The position numbers and the translations under genes are program-made. Shown one piece after another: positions 19,882 to 29,304 of a DNA stretch of 43,252 bases. The notes below the pieces were generated by a model. The model was not told the DNA's origin. It did not search any database and saw only the letters and a list, made by a program, of their open reading frames with translations. The DNA is from Pseudomonadales bacterium. GTDB lineage: Bacteria; Pseudomonadota; Gammaproteobacteria; Pseudomonadales; Azotimanducaceae. Positions within the stretch are counted from its first letter, which is position 1. The number at the start of each line of letters is the position of its first letter. The stretch lies in contig WTGV01000060.1 of NCBI GenBank assembly GCA_011525295.1, positions 1 to 43,252 of the forward strand, given 5' to 3'.

Positions 19882-21735
19882 TTAATCTTCGAGGTAATCC
19901 ACGATCATTGACTCAATCTCGTCGTCCGATAGCCTTCGCAAAAGCTGGTTAGCCCCGAGTACCCCTCTCGCAGCACGTGATTGAATGGTTTTGGATGGCA
20001 AACTACTCAGAGAATGGAACAGGTCTTCAGGGCGGGTCATTGCCCATGTATCCACTATAGACTCATAGTACGTGTTTCGTTCGCTTTCTGTTAAATTTCC
20101 TGCCAACTTTTCAGCGTACTGAATGTCACCATCACGTATTAGCTTCGTACCGACAGACGTGTATGCGGATAGCTTACCGGTCCCTTCGCGAACCTGATTG
20201 AGCAAAGAAGCGGCTTGTTGAGGATCAGAGTTTGCCAAATGCGTAATTACTGAGACTTCCATGGAGACTCGATTTTCCTCGACCGGTTGCTGCAGCGCTA
20301 TTTTCATCGCACGTTCAGAATCACTCTTTGCAAGATTACCAAGCACGACAGGCAATAGTTCCGACAGTGCTACTTCGACACTAGGATTTGTCTTTACCCA
20401 GTCAAGTGCTGCATCGGCATCTTGATCAGACCAACTGGAGACGAGTGAATACGCCGCAGGAATCAATCTATTCCCTAATTTCACACTTGATAACAAGCTT
20501 GCGGCTTCTTTTGGTGCGCTACGTGCAAGAGAAACGATTGCGGTTTCGGTTCCGAAGACTTGCACACTTCCAGGCAGAACATCTATGTTGGCCAGTAGAT
20601 CTTGAGGATTGGACTCTCCCCAAGACTGAATAATTGAGTTCTGTAAGTGGCTGCGCAACGCACTTGGCTCAAGGGAAGCGACATGATCAAACGCAGCCTG
20701 AGGCTCGGCAGTAGCCCAAGACTGTACGACAGATGTAATGGCATAGTTTCCAGTACCGTAAAAATTTCCCAAATCACCATCCAATTCCAAAGCCTTGTCG
20801 AAAGTAGCTTGCGGTGCTCTGAGCGCAATTTCGTGCAGAACTGCAGTCAACACTGGCCTACCAATTTTTGGGTCCGTGATTGATGCTTGGATTTTCTCAA
20901 GCGCGTCTAGTCCTTCCCGCTCAATCCAGGCTTCAGCAACTTGAATGAGGCTCTTAATCTGCGTCAAGTCTTGTCGAGTATCGTTCACTAGAGCACTCCA
21001 TGCCATTTCAGGAGACTCGAAAGACGCGAGCTTGTCTTTGTGGGTGGTTATGTCGAGCGCGTATTGCTCCAAGCCTAATGCTTTAGCGATTTCCATTCGA
21101 CGACCTTCATTCAAATCGTCTCGCGAACGCAAAATACCTTGAAGCGCAGCAACTTTTCTGAGCCCTTCGAGAGTCTCCGCATGGCTAATGGCACTTTCTA
21201 AGTCAGATATCGACCACTCTTCAAAGACCATCTTGGTCAGGTATTGATCGACGTCTTCTCTCAATTTAGTTACTTGAGCAAGAGCTTCTTTGGGATTCAG
21301 AACTGCCAGACGTTCGATGATGATTTCCTGTATGGATTCGCGAATGCTATCACGAGTAATTTCTCGCGATTGCTCAAGAAAGGTGATTACTTGTTTTTGA
21401 TTCGACTCGGCAACCAAGTCATAAAGTTTGATCTTGAGAGCAAATCTACTGTGAGCTTGACTCAGATTTTTCAAATCGGGTACTGAGTCGTCATTTGATG
21501 ATGAGGCTTGCATTTCATCAACAGTCGGCGTGTCGATTTGTGTGTTTGAAGCCAGTGAACTACTTTGAACCTCATTTTCGTTGGACTGGGCTTCTCTCTC
21601 GCAAGACGAAAGTCCTACCACAAGAAAGACCGCTGTAACAAAGGTTTTTATCAATTGGACCGTTCGACTCGACAAATTTTGCCAATGTGAGTGGCAATGA
21701 TGATTACTAAAAAAACTGCGTGATGTAATACTCAT
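19882..21735 (-). CDS. alpha-helical-repeat lipoprotein
   Basis: 617 residues; lipobox GLSSC (Cys45) after a hydrophobic segment (30-44) and a rather long N-region. AAGG lies about 9 bases before the ATG. Residues 46-90 are a Ser/Asn-rich tether. The rest is almost all helix with a recurring motif W-x(4)-[PD]-x-x-[AL] at about 35-100-residue intervals: EEWSISDLESA (172), QSWATAEPQAA (338), QSWGESNPQDL (370), SSWSDQDADAA (433), DTWAMTRPEDL (562). Shorter versions lacking the Trp also occur (ARSAPKEAASLL, ANSDPQQAASLL). This looks like an alpha-solenoid scaffold facing the periplasm. I do not recognise a named family. It sits between copies 2 and 3 on the same strand, with gaps of about 240 and 600 bases, so co-transcription is uncertain. 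Confidence 0.75.
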   Translation of the reverse strand: MSITSRSFFSNHHCHSHWQNLSSRTVQLIKTFVTAVFLVVGLSSCEREAQSNENEVQSSSLASNTQIDTPTVDEMQASSSNDDSVPDLKNLSQAHSRFALKIKLYDLVAESNQKQVITFLEQSREITRDSIRESIQEIIIERLAVLNPKEALAQVTKLREDVDQYLTKMVFEEWSISDLESAISHAETLEGLRKVAALQGILRSRDDLNEGRRMEIAKALGLEQYALDITTHKDKLASFESPEMAWSALVNDTRQDLTQIKSLIQVAEAWIEREGLDALEKIQASITDPKIGRPVLTAVLHEIALRAPQATFDKALELDGDLGNFYGTGNYAITSVVQSWATAEPQAAFDHVASLEPSALRSHLQNSIIQSWGESNPQDLLANIDVLPGSVQVFGTETAIVSLARSAPKEAASLLSSVKLGNRLIPAAYSLVSSWSDQDADAALDWVKTNPSVEVALSELLPVVLGNLAKSDSERAMKIALQQPVEENRVSMEVSVITHLANSDPQQAASLLNQVREGTGKLSAYTSVGTKLIRDGDIQYAEKLAGNLTESERNTYYESIVDTWAMTRPEDLFHSLSSLPSKTIQSRAARGVLGANQLLRRLSDDEIESMIVDYLED

Positions 21736-21971
21736 TCAGTTAACCTTAGGAGTTGCTTGGGTTTGATGGACAGTTTATTTTAGGATTTTCCGTAGCTCTA
21801 AGCAGTGTTTTCGGTATTACCTTCTAAAGAGATTGGATTAGTTAAAGGATCTGAGCGCTCTATGGGACTGACGGTAAGACTACTTATAGGAGAAAGCGAT
21901 CTAGAGTAGAGAAGTATTCATCTCTCGATGTCAATTCCTTCATCTTAAAGCTCCGCAAATTTCATTTCTGA

Positions 21972-23861
21972 TTATTCACTACTAGCATCAGACACATCGC
22001 CAAATCTCGAAACCAAAACTTCCTTTAAGTTGTCAGTACTCAATTCTCTCTGTAGGATGCATCCCTTAGTGTCAACTAGAAATGCCTTTGGAATGGCTTG
22101 TACGCCATATGCGAGAGGAACTGCCTGCTTAAAACCTCCGATATCGGCTACGTTTATCCAAGCAAGTTCGTGTTCGTCAGATGCTTCTTCCCATTCCTCG
22201 AACGTTTTATCGACAGAAATCATCAAGATCTCGAAACCGTTGTCGTTGTAGGCCGAGTAGATCTTCCTTAAATCTGGAAACGTGGCAATACAGGGAGCGC
22301 ACCAAGAAGCCCAAAAGTCTATGTAGACAAGTTCATTGCGTTTCAAGACATCGTCGAGAGCGAACTCATTGCCAGTTAAGTCAGGAAGCGTGAATTTTGG
22401 AGCTATTTGTCCAGGCTTGACGAGCTCGTGATTCCGCTCTACAGCGAGCCGTTGAGCAAGCGCGTTCCGGGGACGTATAACCCGTCTTTCGACCAAGTCT
22501 TCATCGTCCAGAGATGATGCGATCTTGTCGTATAGTGATATCCTAAATTGTTGGTCGTCCTCATCGCTACCCGAAAACGCACCTAGTTCCAACGCCAACA
22601 AAGTGTCCAATGGATCTGTTAAATTTGTAGCTATTTCATTGATAGCAGCAGAGCGAATCTTGCCCGACTCCTGGCGCAAGAGGACCCAATCGGGATATTG
22701 AAATCCACCAGTTGAACTCGCCAAATCGTACACACTCGGGACCACATCTTCCATCGGAACGTGCTCGCATCCTTCGGCAGTGCGGGGTGTGGTAATATTT
22801 GCGAGATCGTCCGATTCACCATCGATCGGGTTGGAATCTTGTGGCTCAACAGATGCTGTGTCCTTCTCTATTTGCTCTGATTCAGCTGATTCTTGAGTCT
22901 CCTCACTATCGTCGAGAGATGTGTCGTCTTCGTCTATTGAACTGTTCTGAACCACCTCGGTATCTGGGGTTGGTCTCCGCGCCGCTAACTCTTTTGCTTC
23001 CCACGCAGCTTCGTACTTCTTCAATTTCTCTAAGTATTCCGAGCTTTGTTGCCAACTCTCGATTAGTTTAACGTGCCTGGTGTTTGTTGAGGTAGCCATG
23101 AACGTGTTAGGAGCACCACCAGATACAACTGAAACTTCAGATTTGGGTCCTACAATTGCGGTTCTAGCAGAACGAAACTCCCAACCAGACTGAACACTTA
23201 TTGATAGGGTTGAGACCTCGGTTATATCGGCTTCAATGACGAATTTGTTATCGCGCACCAGAACAGAACCATACGGTACTCTCTTGAGGTTTCCGTTTTC
23301 GTCGTACTGCGAATCGTCCACACTAGCGATAGCCAACGAAAGATCTAGCATCTCCACTCCGCTCACGTCCCCGTACACCGTAAACTTGGTTTCTGGGTCT
23401 TTAGCTCGCCGCGATGCGCCATATAAGATCAACTGATCTTCAGGATACACGTCTTGGTAATCCACCAACGCGAATTCAACCACTTCACCGTCAGGCACGA
23501 GAAGTGCAGAAGTGGAAAGTCTTACTCCGTCACCGATTTGAACCGAAATTTCCACTTCGGTTGGTTCGTCGATCTCCCCTTCAAGAGTAACGAGTCCGTC
23601 AGCAAATTTCCCAGAAGTTAATTCGACCAGATCCGTATTGTCATTTGCATCAGAGACTTCATGGGTAACTACAACGGTAGCGGTAGACAAGCCCACTTCT
23701 TGATTGTCGGTGGAGCCTTCAACAGAAGAATCAATTTCTGTTTCCGACTCAACTTCAATGTAGTGACCGGTAATAGTGAATGTTCTTGACGGACCACTGC
23801 TGCATGCAACTAGGAACGCTAAGACAACAGCAAGTGTCGTGAATCTTAAAGAATTTCTCAT
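21972..23861 (-). CDS. array copy 3: thioredoxin-domain (TlpA-like) lipoprotein
   Basis: 629 residues, no net length change relative to copies 1 and 2. Lipobox FLVAC (Cys20); two DUF4369-like domains; acidic linker with GCEHV at Cys365; DFWASWCAPC (Cys521, Cys524), so the dipeptide is Ala-Pro rather than Gly-Pro; GVQAIP (cis-Pro591); KGCIL (Cys601). The N-terminal coding part (about 23370-23700) is close to 95% identical to copy 1 by eye, while linker and C-terminal parts are clearly more diverged, giving a mosaic pattern. The ribosome site lies in ATTGGAGCAAATTCGAT before ATG. It is divergent from copy 4 across 196 bases. Confidence 0.87.
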   Translation of the reverse strand: MRNSLRFTTLAVVLAFLVACSSGPSRTFTITGHYIEVESETEIDSSVEGSTDNQEVGLSTATVVVTHEVSDANDNTDLVELTSGKFADGLVTLEGEIDEPTEVEISVQIGDGVRLSTSALLVPDGEVVEFALVDYQDVYPEDQLILYGASRRAKDPETKFTVYGDVSGVEMLDLSLAIASVDDSQYDENGNLKRVPYGSVLVRDNKFVIEADITEVSTLSISVQSGWEFRSARTAIVGPKSEVSVVSGGAPNTFMATSTNTRHVKLIESWQQSSEYLEKLKKYEAAWEAKELAARRPTPDTEVVQNSSIDEDDTSLDDSEETQESAESEQIEKDTASVEPQDSNPIDGESDDLANITTPRTAEGCEHVPMEDVVPSVYDLASSTGGFQYPDWVLLRQESGKIRSAAINEIATNLTDPLDTLLALELGAFSGSDEDDQQFRISLYDKIASSLDDEDLVERRVIRPRNALAQRLAVERNHELVKPGQIAPKFTLPDLTGNEFALDDVLKRNELVYIDFWASWCAPCIATFPDLRKIYSAYNDNGFEILMISVDKTFEEWEEASDEHELAWINVADIGGFKQAVPLAYGVQAIPKAFLVDTKGCILQRELSTDNLKEVLVSRFGDVSDASSE

Positions 23862-24057
23862 ATCGAATTTGCTCCAATGAGCTGGATAAGTCTTGAAGTT
23901 AGAGTGAGGCAGTGTATGTTTTGGTTACTCACACCATTTTGTTGTGTTCGTTACGGTTCAAATATCGGTCCGGATTGTTGGATCTCTTTTTTTCGGTGAA
24001 TGCGTAACGGTTTATCTGATTAACGCATCAATTTAGAAGTCAAGGAGGCATCCATCA
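23862..24057. promoter_or_regulatory. divergent promoter region between copies 3 and 4
   Basis: Must hold promoters for both genes if each has its own. A 6-base inverted pair ATGCGT (24000) and ACGCAT (24023), 17 bases apart, lies upstream of copy 4 and could be an operator or chance. GGAGG at about 24044 is a strong ribosome site for copy 4. Confidence 0.4.
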
Positions 24058-25956
24058 ATGAAAAACCAACTTACAGCATATTGCATATTTTGCTTAGTCA
24101 CCTGCGTCGTGGCAGTCAGTATTGGTCAAGCAGATACGGTCACCACGAGTTCTTCCAATACATACGTCGTTATCGGTGAGTTAATTACTGTTAAATCTAA
24201 GACTTCTGAGGAACCCGTAGAACAAACAGATTGGTCCAATGCGTCAATATCGATAACTCATGAAGTAGACGGTGGAGATGGCGAGTCCCAATTGAAGGAA
24301 TTGGCATCCACAAAATTTGAGAACGGAAAGTTCACGCTGTCTGGGGAGATACAAGCTCCTACAGACGTCACTATTACAGCGAGTACAGGCGAGGAAGAAC
24401 TTTCAGCAACTGCTTTACTAATTCCCGGAGGTGAAGAAATATCGCTCGTGTTGGTGCTCAACGAGAACGAATTTCCGGGAGATGTGTTACATGTCCTCGG
24501 TACTTCATACGGTAGTCAGGATCCGGCGCAGAAACTCACGATTCAGGGAGATTTCAGCGATGCTGCCCAAAACGTAAACATGGCCACAATTGGAGCTTAT
24601 GGACAAAGAGTAGAGGACGGAGTAATTGTTAACTTCTGGTTAGGACACGTCATGCTGGATGATGGAAAATTCTTTATTGAAGCGGACATTGCTTATACCC
24701 AAGTGGTGTACCTCTACTTTTGGTCGTTTTATGGCGATGATAACGTATTTGCCTTGACACCTATGATTGCGGAACCGAACGTGAACTACACAGTGAGTCT
24801 ACGAGCAACAGACGATATGTTCGTTGTGTCCGGAAAAGGAAGGCATGCTGCGCTGGTAGAGAGTTGGCAACAGTCAACCGAATATCAGAAGAAGTTTGAT
24901 GCTTACGAGAAGTCCTATCTCGCCTTCACGACGGGGCAAGCCACGAAGCAAGACTCTCCCACCCAATCCGCGGTGAGTTCTGAAGAAACCGAGACACGAA
25001 CGGACGCAGTGGTGTCAAGCGGGGAAACCAACACATCGGAATCCGATTCTAAATCTAATGTTACCATCGAGCATCCCGAGGAACCTGACGCACTAGTAGA
25101 CAAGACACAGTCATCATCAGCGGGTGATTCTGAAGAATGCGAGCACGTTGTAGTGGCCCAGCCTCGTAGATCCACTCCCGTCGCATTCTTTTCCAATGAA
25201 ACAAGTAAAGACGAACCAGAGCATGTGGTCCTCAAACGGGAACTGACCCAAATCGAAGACTCGGGTATGCAAGAGATTTTGGACGACTGGAGTGATCCAA
25301 TAAACGTGCTATTGGCAATGGAATGGGGTGCAATCAACGAGTTCGACGAGAATAGATCAGACGCATTAAAAGTATACGACAAACTTGCCAAGCAGCTCGA
25401 CCCTGAAATTGTTGCGCTACGAGTGACTCCAGCGCGAACTAGACTTTTCGATGCGATCGTGAGAATGGATGCTGCTCAAGCCGTGCAACGAGGTCAAAAG
25501 GTACCTGGATTTACCTTGGCTAATGCCAAAGGCGAAGACGTAGTCCTTTACGATATTCTCGCGGAGAGGGAGGTAACGCTGCTCGACTTTTGGGCCTCTT
25601 GGTGCGGTCCGTGCATCGAACTGTTTCCACATTTAAAGCGCTTGTACACTACGTACAACGCACATGGATTCGAAGTCATTGGAGTTTCGCTTGACGATAA
25701 TTTTGAAGATTGGAACGAAGCTGCAAACGAACACTCGCTGCCGTGGATTAATGTGAGTGAACTCAAAGGCTCTAACGGACCTGTTGTTAAATCCTATGGA
25801 ATTAGCGCGATTCCTCAGACGTTTTTGGTTGATGAACATGGGTGTGTATTGCAGAGAAACGTTAATCCAGAGCTGCTGGAATCGTTTCTGGTTCAACGAT
25901 ATGGCGAACCCGATAAAATCGAACCAACAGAGTCAGAAGACCGTAAGGGTATCTAG
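24058..25956 (+). CDS. array copy 4: exported thioredoxin-domain (TlpA-like) protein
   Basis: 632 residues with a strong GGAGG ribosome site. The signal peptide probably ends near IGQA (residue 25), with no lipobox. It has two DUF4369-like domains (about 35-135 and 158-250), the helical SWQQSTEYQKKF segment (269-280), a Ser/Glu/Thr-rich linker (about 292-358) ending in ECEHV (Cys361), the helical part with VLLAMEWGAI, and a thioredoxin domain from about residue 479 with [10 protein letters not shown] (Cys516, Cys519), AIP (Pro586) and HGCVL (Cys596). The second beta domain is more divergent than in copies 1-3 and has an aromatic run VVYLYFWSFYG. It is the first of three plus-strand copies. 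The C-terminal tail EDRKGI is short and charged. Confidence 0.86.
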   Translation: MKNQLTAYCIFCLVTCVVAVSIGQADTVTTSSSNTYVVIGELITVKSKTSEEPVEQTDWSNASISITHEVDGGDGESQLKELASTKFENGKFTLSGEIQAPTDVTITASTGEEELSATALLIPGGEEISLVLVLNENEFPGDVLHVLGTSYGSQDPAQKLTIQGDFSDAAQNVNMATIGAYGQRVEDGVIVNFWLGHVMLDDGKFFIEADIAYTQVVYLYFWSFYGDDNVFALTPMIAEPNVNYTVSLRATDDMFVVSGKGRHAALVESWQQSTEYQKKFDAYEKSYLAFTTGQATKQDSPTQSAVSSEETETRTDAVVSSGETNTSESDSKSNVTIEHPEEPDALVDKTQSSSAGDSEECEHVVVAQPRRSTPVAFFSNETSKDEPEHVVLKRELTQIEDSGMQEILDDWSDPINVLLAMEWGAINEFDENRSDALKVYDKLAKQLDPEIVALRVTPARTRLFDAIVRMDAAQAVQRGQKVPGFTLANAKGEDVVLYDILAEREVTLLDFWASWCGPCIELFPHLKRLYTTYNAHGFEVIGVSLDDNFEDWNEAANEHSLPWINVSELKGSNGPVVKSYGISAIPQTFLVDEHGCVLQRNVNPELLESFLVQRYGEPDKIEPTESEDRKGI

Positions 25957-26234
25957 AACTCTGGTCCCGATTTGTCTTAGCGCGACCAACTCGAATCTAC
26001 AATGTTCTAGACTCACGCTCGAAGATTGAGCGACTAAAAACACTCTTTTTCTTGCTGAAGGAAACTGAACTGTGAAGAAACTTCAAAAATTATCAGTCTG
26101 CTATATTGCGTGGCACTAGTCTCGGTATGCAGCGCAAAGAACCATGATCGATGTACCCAGATTGTATACTGGCGGTATCTACTGACCTGTGACAACTCCA
26201 GAGAATTCGATATGTACAAATTTGCAAACTTCTT
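25957..26234. other. gap after copy 4
   Basis: No gene or clear terminator seen. A TCTAGAAC/GTTCTAGA pair flanks the first 55 bases but is too widely spaced for a typical terminator. Confidence 0.35.
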
Positions 26235-27116
26235 GTGCGTGTAGCAAGCACCAACAAACGATTCAAGCCACACTTCATTTGGATTGGGTTCGTAGTTGTT
26301 TTAATCCTGTTAGTGTTGGTTCTTGTTTGGGTCAACAGACGAGCTAGTAATTCTCCTCTACCACATCAGACAGATCTCGGTCCAATTGATGAAAATATTC
26401 CTACTCCTGTAACGGGTGAGGACAAAGGAGGCGACCACGAAAAAAGCCTCGTAGAGTACATTGCGCCGAATACTGAACGTTCCGTTTGGGAGATTTGTGG
26501 TCTAGACGACTTTCCTCTGGATCAACAATCTGCAACAGCGTTTATCGAGAATCTAGTGCTATCCAAGGAATGCGAGGATGCCCTTGCGCGCCTAGTACTT
26601 TCGACTAACCCTTTTACAATGTTTCAATAGTCTAAGTATCCGTGGAGCCAATCCGCACGCGACTATACAGGGAACGAATTTTCTCTGGTAGTTTTGGACA
26701 ATCCCTTGACCTACGAGCGAGTTTTTTCAGATCCTGTCGGTGACTTCGAACGCATAATGGACGCGTTGTCGCGGGCAGAGTGCAGGACACTGAACCAATC
26801 GGATGTGAATAGCGATCTCGCTGACTCTGGTCACGCTGACGCGTTCACCAATTTCGCAGTCTTCTTTAATGACTGTCCCTTAATCCGAGCTCGGACCTAA
26901 GCCTAACAATACGTGCTTGTGAAAACCGCATTACAAACTAGTAAGCCTTGTTACAAGACGTTATTGATGGAAGAATTTTCTGCAGACTCCGGTCACGATT
27001 TATCAGTGTGTCCAATTCCCATACAAGGACGTCTACAATTGGAACTCATATGTGATGAACTACTCACGGAATTTTCAGTCGCGCAGTGTTCTTGGGATGT
27101 AGCCCCAAACTGTTAG
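26235..27116 (+). pseudogene. decayed single-span membrane protein gene with in-frame stops
   Basis: One frame continues for 294 codons but is broken by TAG at 26628 and by TAA at 26898 and 26904. The first part (131 residues from GTG) has a charged N-terminus and one membrane span (about residues 14-34: HFIWIGFVVVLILLVLVLVW), then SVWEICGLDDFPLDQQ and ECEDALARLVLSTNP. The later parts keep protein-like composition (YTGNEFSLVVLDNPLTYERV; CPIPIQGRLQLELICDEL). The simplest reading is a pseudogene of an inner-membrane-anchored protein; I do not recognise the family. Alternatively the 131-residue first part alone could still be expressed. It lies between copies 4 and 5 on the same strand. Confidence 0.5.
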
Positions 27117-27168
27117 TGCTGCTCCAAAAATTGAAATTGTTTGCTGAACCAAAGTTGAGATCCTGTTG

Positions 27169-28818
27169 ATGAAGAAAAATTTGTCGTGCATAGCTCTACT
27201 ATGCATAAGTGCTGTGACTGTTGTTGGTGAACTTAATCCAGACAACAGGTATACCGTCATTTTCGAACACACAGTAGTTGAAGCCAATCCTCTGTGGGTA
27301 CCAGAGAATTTCGAACCCAAAACTTTAGATCTGTCATCAATTACAGTTCATGTTCTCCGTGTAGCGGATCTTGACGGCGCAGACGATAGCAGCGAAGAAC
27401 TTGCATCCAAAGACCTTGTTAATGGTAAGGCGATTGTGGAGGGAGAACTAAGCAAGCCAACAGCAGCGTTGATTTTGGTTAAATCCAACGAAGAGATCCT
27501 ACTTTCCACAAGAACCGTGATAAAGCCTCGAGATGTAATTTCGATTGCCATTCTCGACCATCAAGGACCTTATCCAAGCGATCAACTGGCATTAGTTGGT
27601 TCTTCGAGTCAAGTTACCGACTCCAGAAAAAAATTCACGATCTTAGGCAACTTCAGTACTGTCGATACGGATTTGTCTCTAACCACCGCCCGAGCTGTAA
27701 GGCAGGGGGAATATGACGGAAATGTAGACTACGGTACGGTACTGCTATCTGACGGGTGTTTCCAGATTGAAGGTGAGGTGGCCGAACCAACAGTCGTTTA
27801 TGTCAAGTTGAATACTGGCATGGAAGGATCAGGATATTTTGGTTGGACATTTGTAGTCGTAGAGCCCGGCTCAGTTATACGGATTGCTCCAATTACTCCA
27901 GAGAGGGTCTGGTCGAGAGGAACATTGCTTTCTTCAGCAGGTGTTGGCAAACACGTCCAACTAGTTGAGAGTTGGAGGAGGAGTCAAAGATACCGAAACT
28001 TGCTAGACGCTTTCGCGCTCGCTCTCGAGGAATTGGATCAGGAAAAAGCAGCTAGACAATCTCGCGCGGAATCGGGTGAAAGCGGTACAGATAGTCCCAT
28101 TGAGGAGAGTGAAATATATAAGCACAAGGAGGAATTAGCTAATCGAGTCTTCACATTTGGACATGAAGCGATAGACAGGATTGCTCGAACTTCAAATGAT
28201 CCCGTTGATGTGCTATTAGCGTTAGAAATGGGTGCTTTCAGGTATGGACCGGACTCGCTTCCCATATTCGAAAAACTGGAACGATCGCTGGACGAAGACA
28301 TCGTCGCGAGACGCGTCACACCGGCCAAAGACGCACTGATAGCCCGTTTGCAAGCAGCTGCGAATAGGCATAGTCTCGTCTCAGGTGAGAAAGCACCGGA
28401 CTTTACGTTACCTGATTTATCGGGGGAGCGAGTCTCGCTGAACGAAGTCGTGGATGGAAATGAGCTAGTGCTTATAGATTTTTGGGCATCTTGGTGTGGT
28501 CCATGTATAGCGGAAATGCCTGACCTCAAGCAAGTGTACAAAGAATTTGGTCCTGACGGATTCGAGGTTATTACTGTGTCCATTGATGATAGCTTCGACG
28601 ATTGGGAGGAAACATCGACTCAGTTGCAGCTTCCGTGGAAAAACGTTGCGGATATTGGAGGATTCCACTCTACCACTCCCACAGCATATGGGGTGTTGTA
28701 TCTACCAAAAAAATATCTTATAGACGATAAAGGACTGATTACCCACGTCGATCCTAGTACCGACCAGTTACAGGAACTTCTCGAAGCACGGTACGGGGCA
28801 ACTAATAGTGGAGACTAG
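27169..28818 (+). CDS. array copy 5: short exported thioredoxin-domain (TlpA-like) protein
   Basis: 549 residues from the ATG at 27169; the preceding TTG codon at 27166 is a less likely start. Signal peptide with cleavage likely after VVG (residue 20), then ELNPDNRYTV. Two DUF4369-like domains (about 27-130 and 155-240); helical SWRRSQRYRNLLDAFALAL. The acidic linker is almost gone (about 20 residues) and there is no C-E-H motif. The thioredoxin domain starts near 405 (GEKAPDFTLPDLSG) with [10 protein letters not shown] (Cys443, Cys446), YLP as the cis-Pro site, and no extra cysteine near the end (KGLITHV instead of KGCIL). Loss of both extra sites matches copies 8 and 9. The ribosome site is weak. 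Confidence 0.85.
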   Translation: MKKNLSCIALLCISAVTVVGELNPDNRYTVIFEHTVVEANPLWVPENFEPKTLDLSSITVHVLRVADLDGADDSSEELASKDLVNGKAIVEGELSKPTAALILVKSNEEILLSTRTVIKPRDVISIAILDHQGPYPSDQLALVGSSSQVTDSRKKFTILGNFSTVDTDLSLTTARAVRQGEYDGNVDYGTVLLSDGCFQIEGEVAEPTVVYVKLNTGMEGSGYFGWTFVVVEPGSVIRIAPITPERVWSRGTLLSSAGVGKHVQLVESWRRSQRYRNLLDAFALALEELDQEKAARQSRAESGESGTDSPIEESEIYKHKEELANRVFTFGHEAIDRIARTSNDPVDVLLALEMGAFRYGPDSLPIFEKLERSLDEDIVARRVTPAKDALIARLQAAANRHSLVSGEKAPDFTLPDLSGERVSLNEVVDGNELVLIDFWASWCGPCIAEMPDLKQVYKEFGPDGFEVITVSIDDSFDDWEETSTQLQLPWKNVADIGGFHSTTPTAYGVLYLPKKYLIDDKGLITHVDPSTDQLQELLEARYGATNSGD

Positions 28819-29067
28819 ATGAAACAGTACTGGTTTAAGAGTTGACAAGGGTTCTTCAGCTTTGGATATCTAATAGCATGGGGAAGTTCTAGTCGGCCGA
28901 GCTTAGTGTTCCCCAGCGTTACATCCGTGTGACGACTCAAATACACCCGGATAGTGATCTTTGTACTATCGCGCAAAAGCCACAATGTAGTGTTATGAAC
29001 TGTCTATCAAACTGAGGTAACTTCATCTTGCCGAACAATCAATTTTGTTATTATTTTTTAAATTAGA
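28819..29067. other. gap after copy 5
   Basis: No gene seen in the first 250 bases; the rest of the gap holds a paralogue fragment. Confidence 0.35.
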
Positions 29068-29095
29068 ATGTGGACCGAATTGGAGACAATCCGCC

Positions 29096-29170
29096 GCGTG
29101 CGAAAGACCCGGAAACTAAGTTTACGGTGTATACAAACTTTAAAGGTTTGGCGACGAAAGATCTTGCGAC
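29096..29170 (+). pseudogene. fragment of a further array copy
   Basis: The frame beginning at 29070 contains [18 protein letters not shown], which matches [18 protein letters not shown] of copies 1-3 (start of the second beta domain). At DNA level it agrees well with copy 1 over about 70 bases. Nothing recognisable of the family lies before or after, so this is a truncated relic. Confidence 0.7.
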
Positions 29171-29304
29171 TCGCCATCCATCCTCTTTGAAATTCATACC
29201 TGCGTACACTCTTACAATAGTTCGTTTCGCATCTACAAGATGCGCCTTTCGGTAGTCAGGTTTTTGACCGAAACCATAAACCTTACAACGAGGAATCGAG
29301 ACCT

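Noticed and set aside
26235..27116. Stop-codon readthrough or recoding of TAG
   Set aside because: Two further TAA codons follow in the same frame and no recoding signal is seen; decay is simpler.
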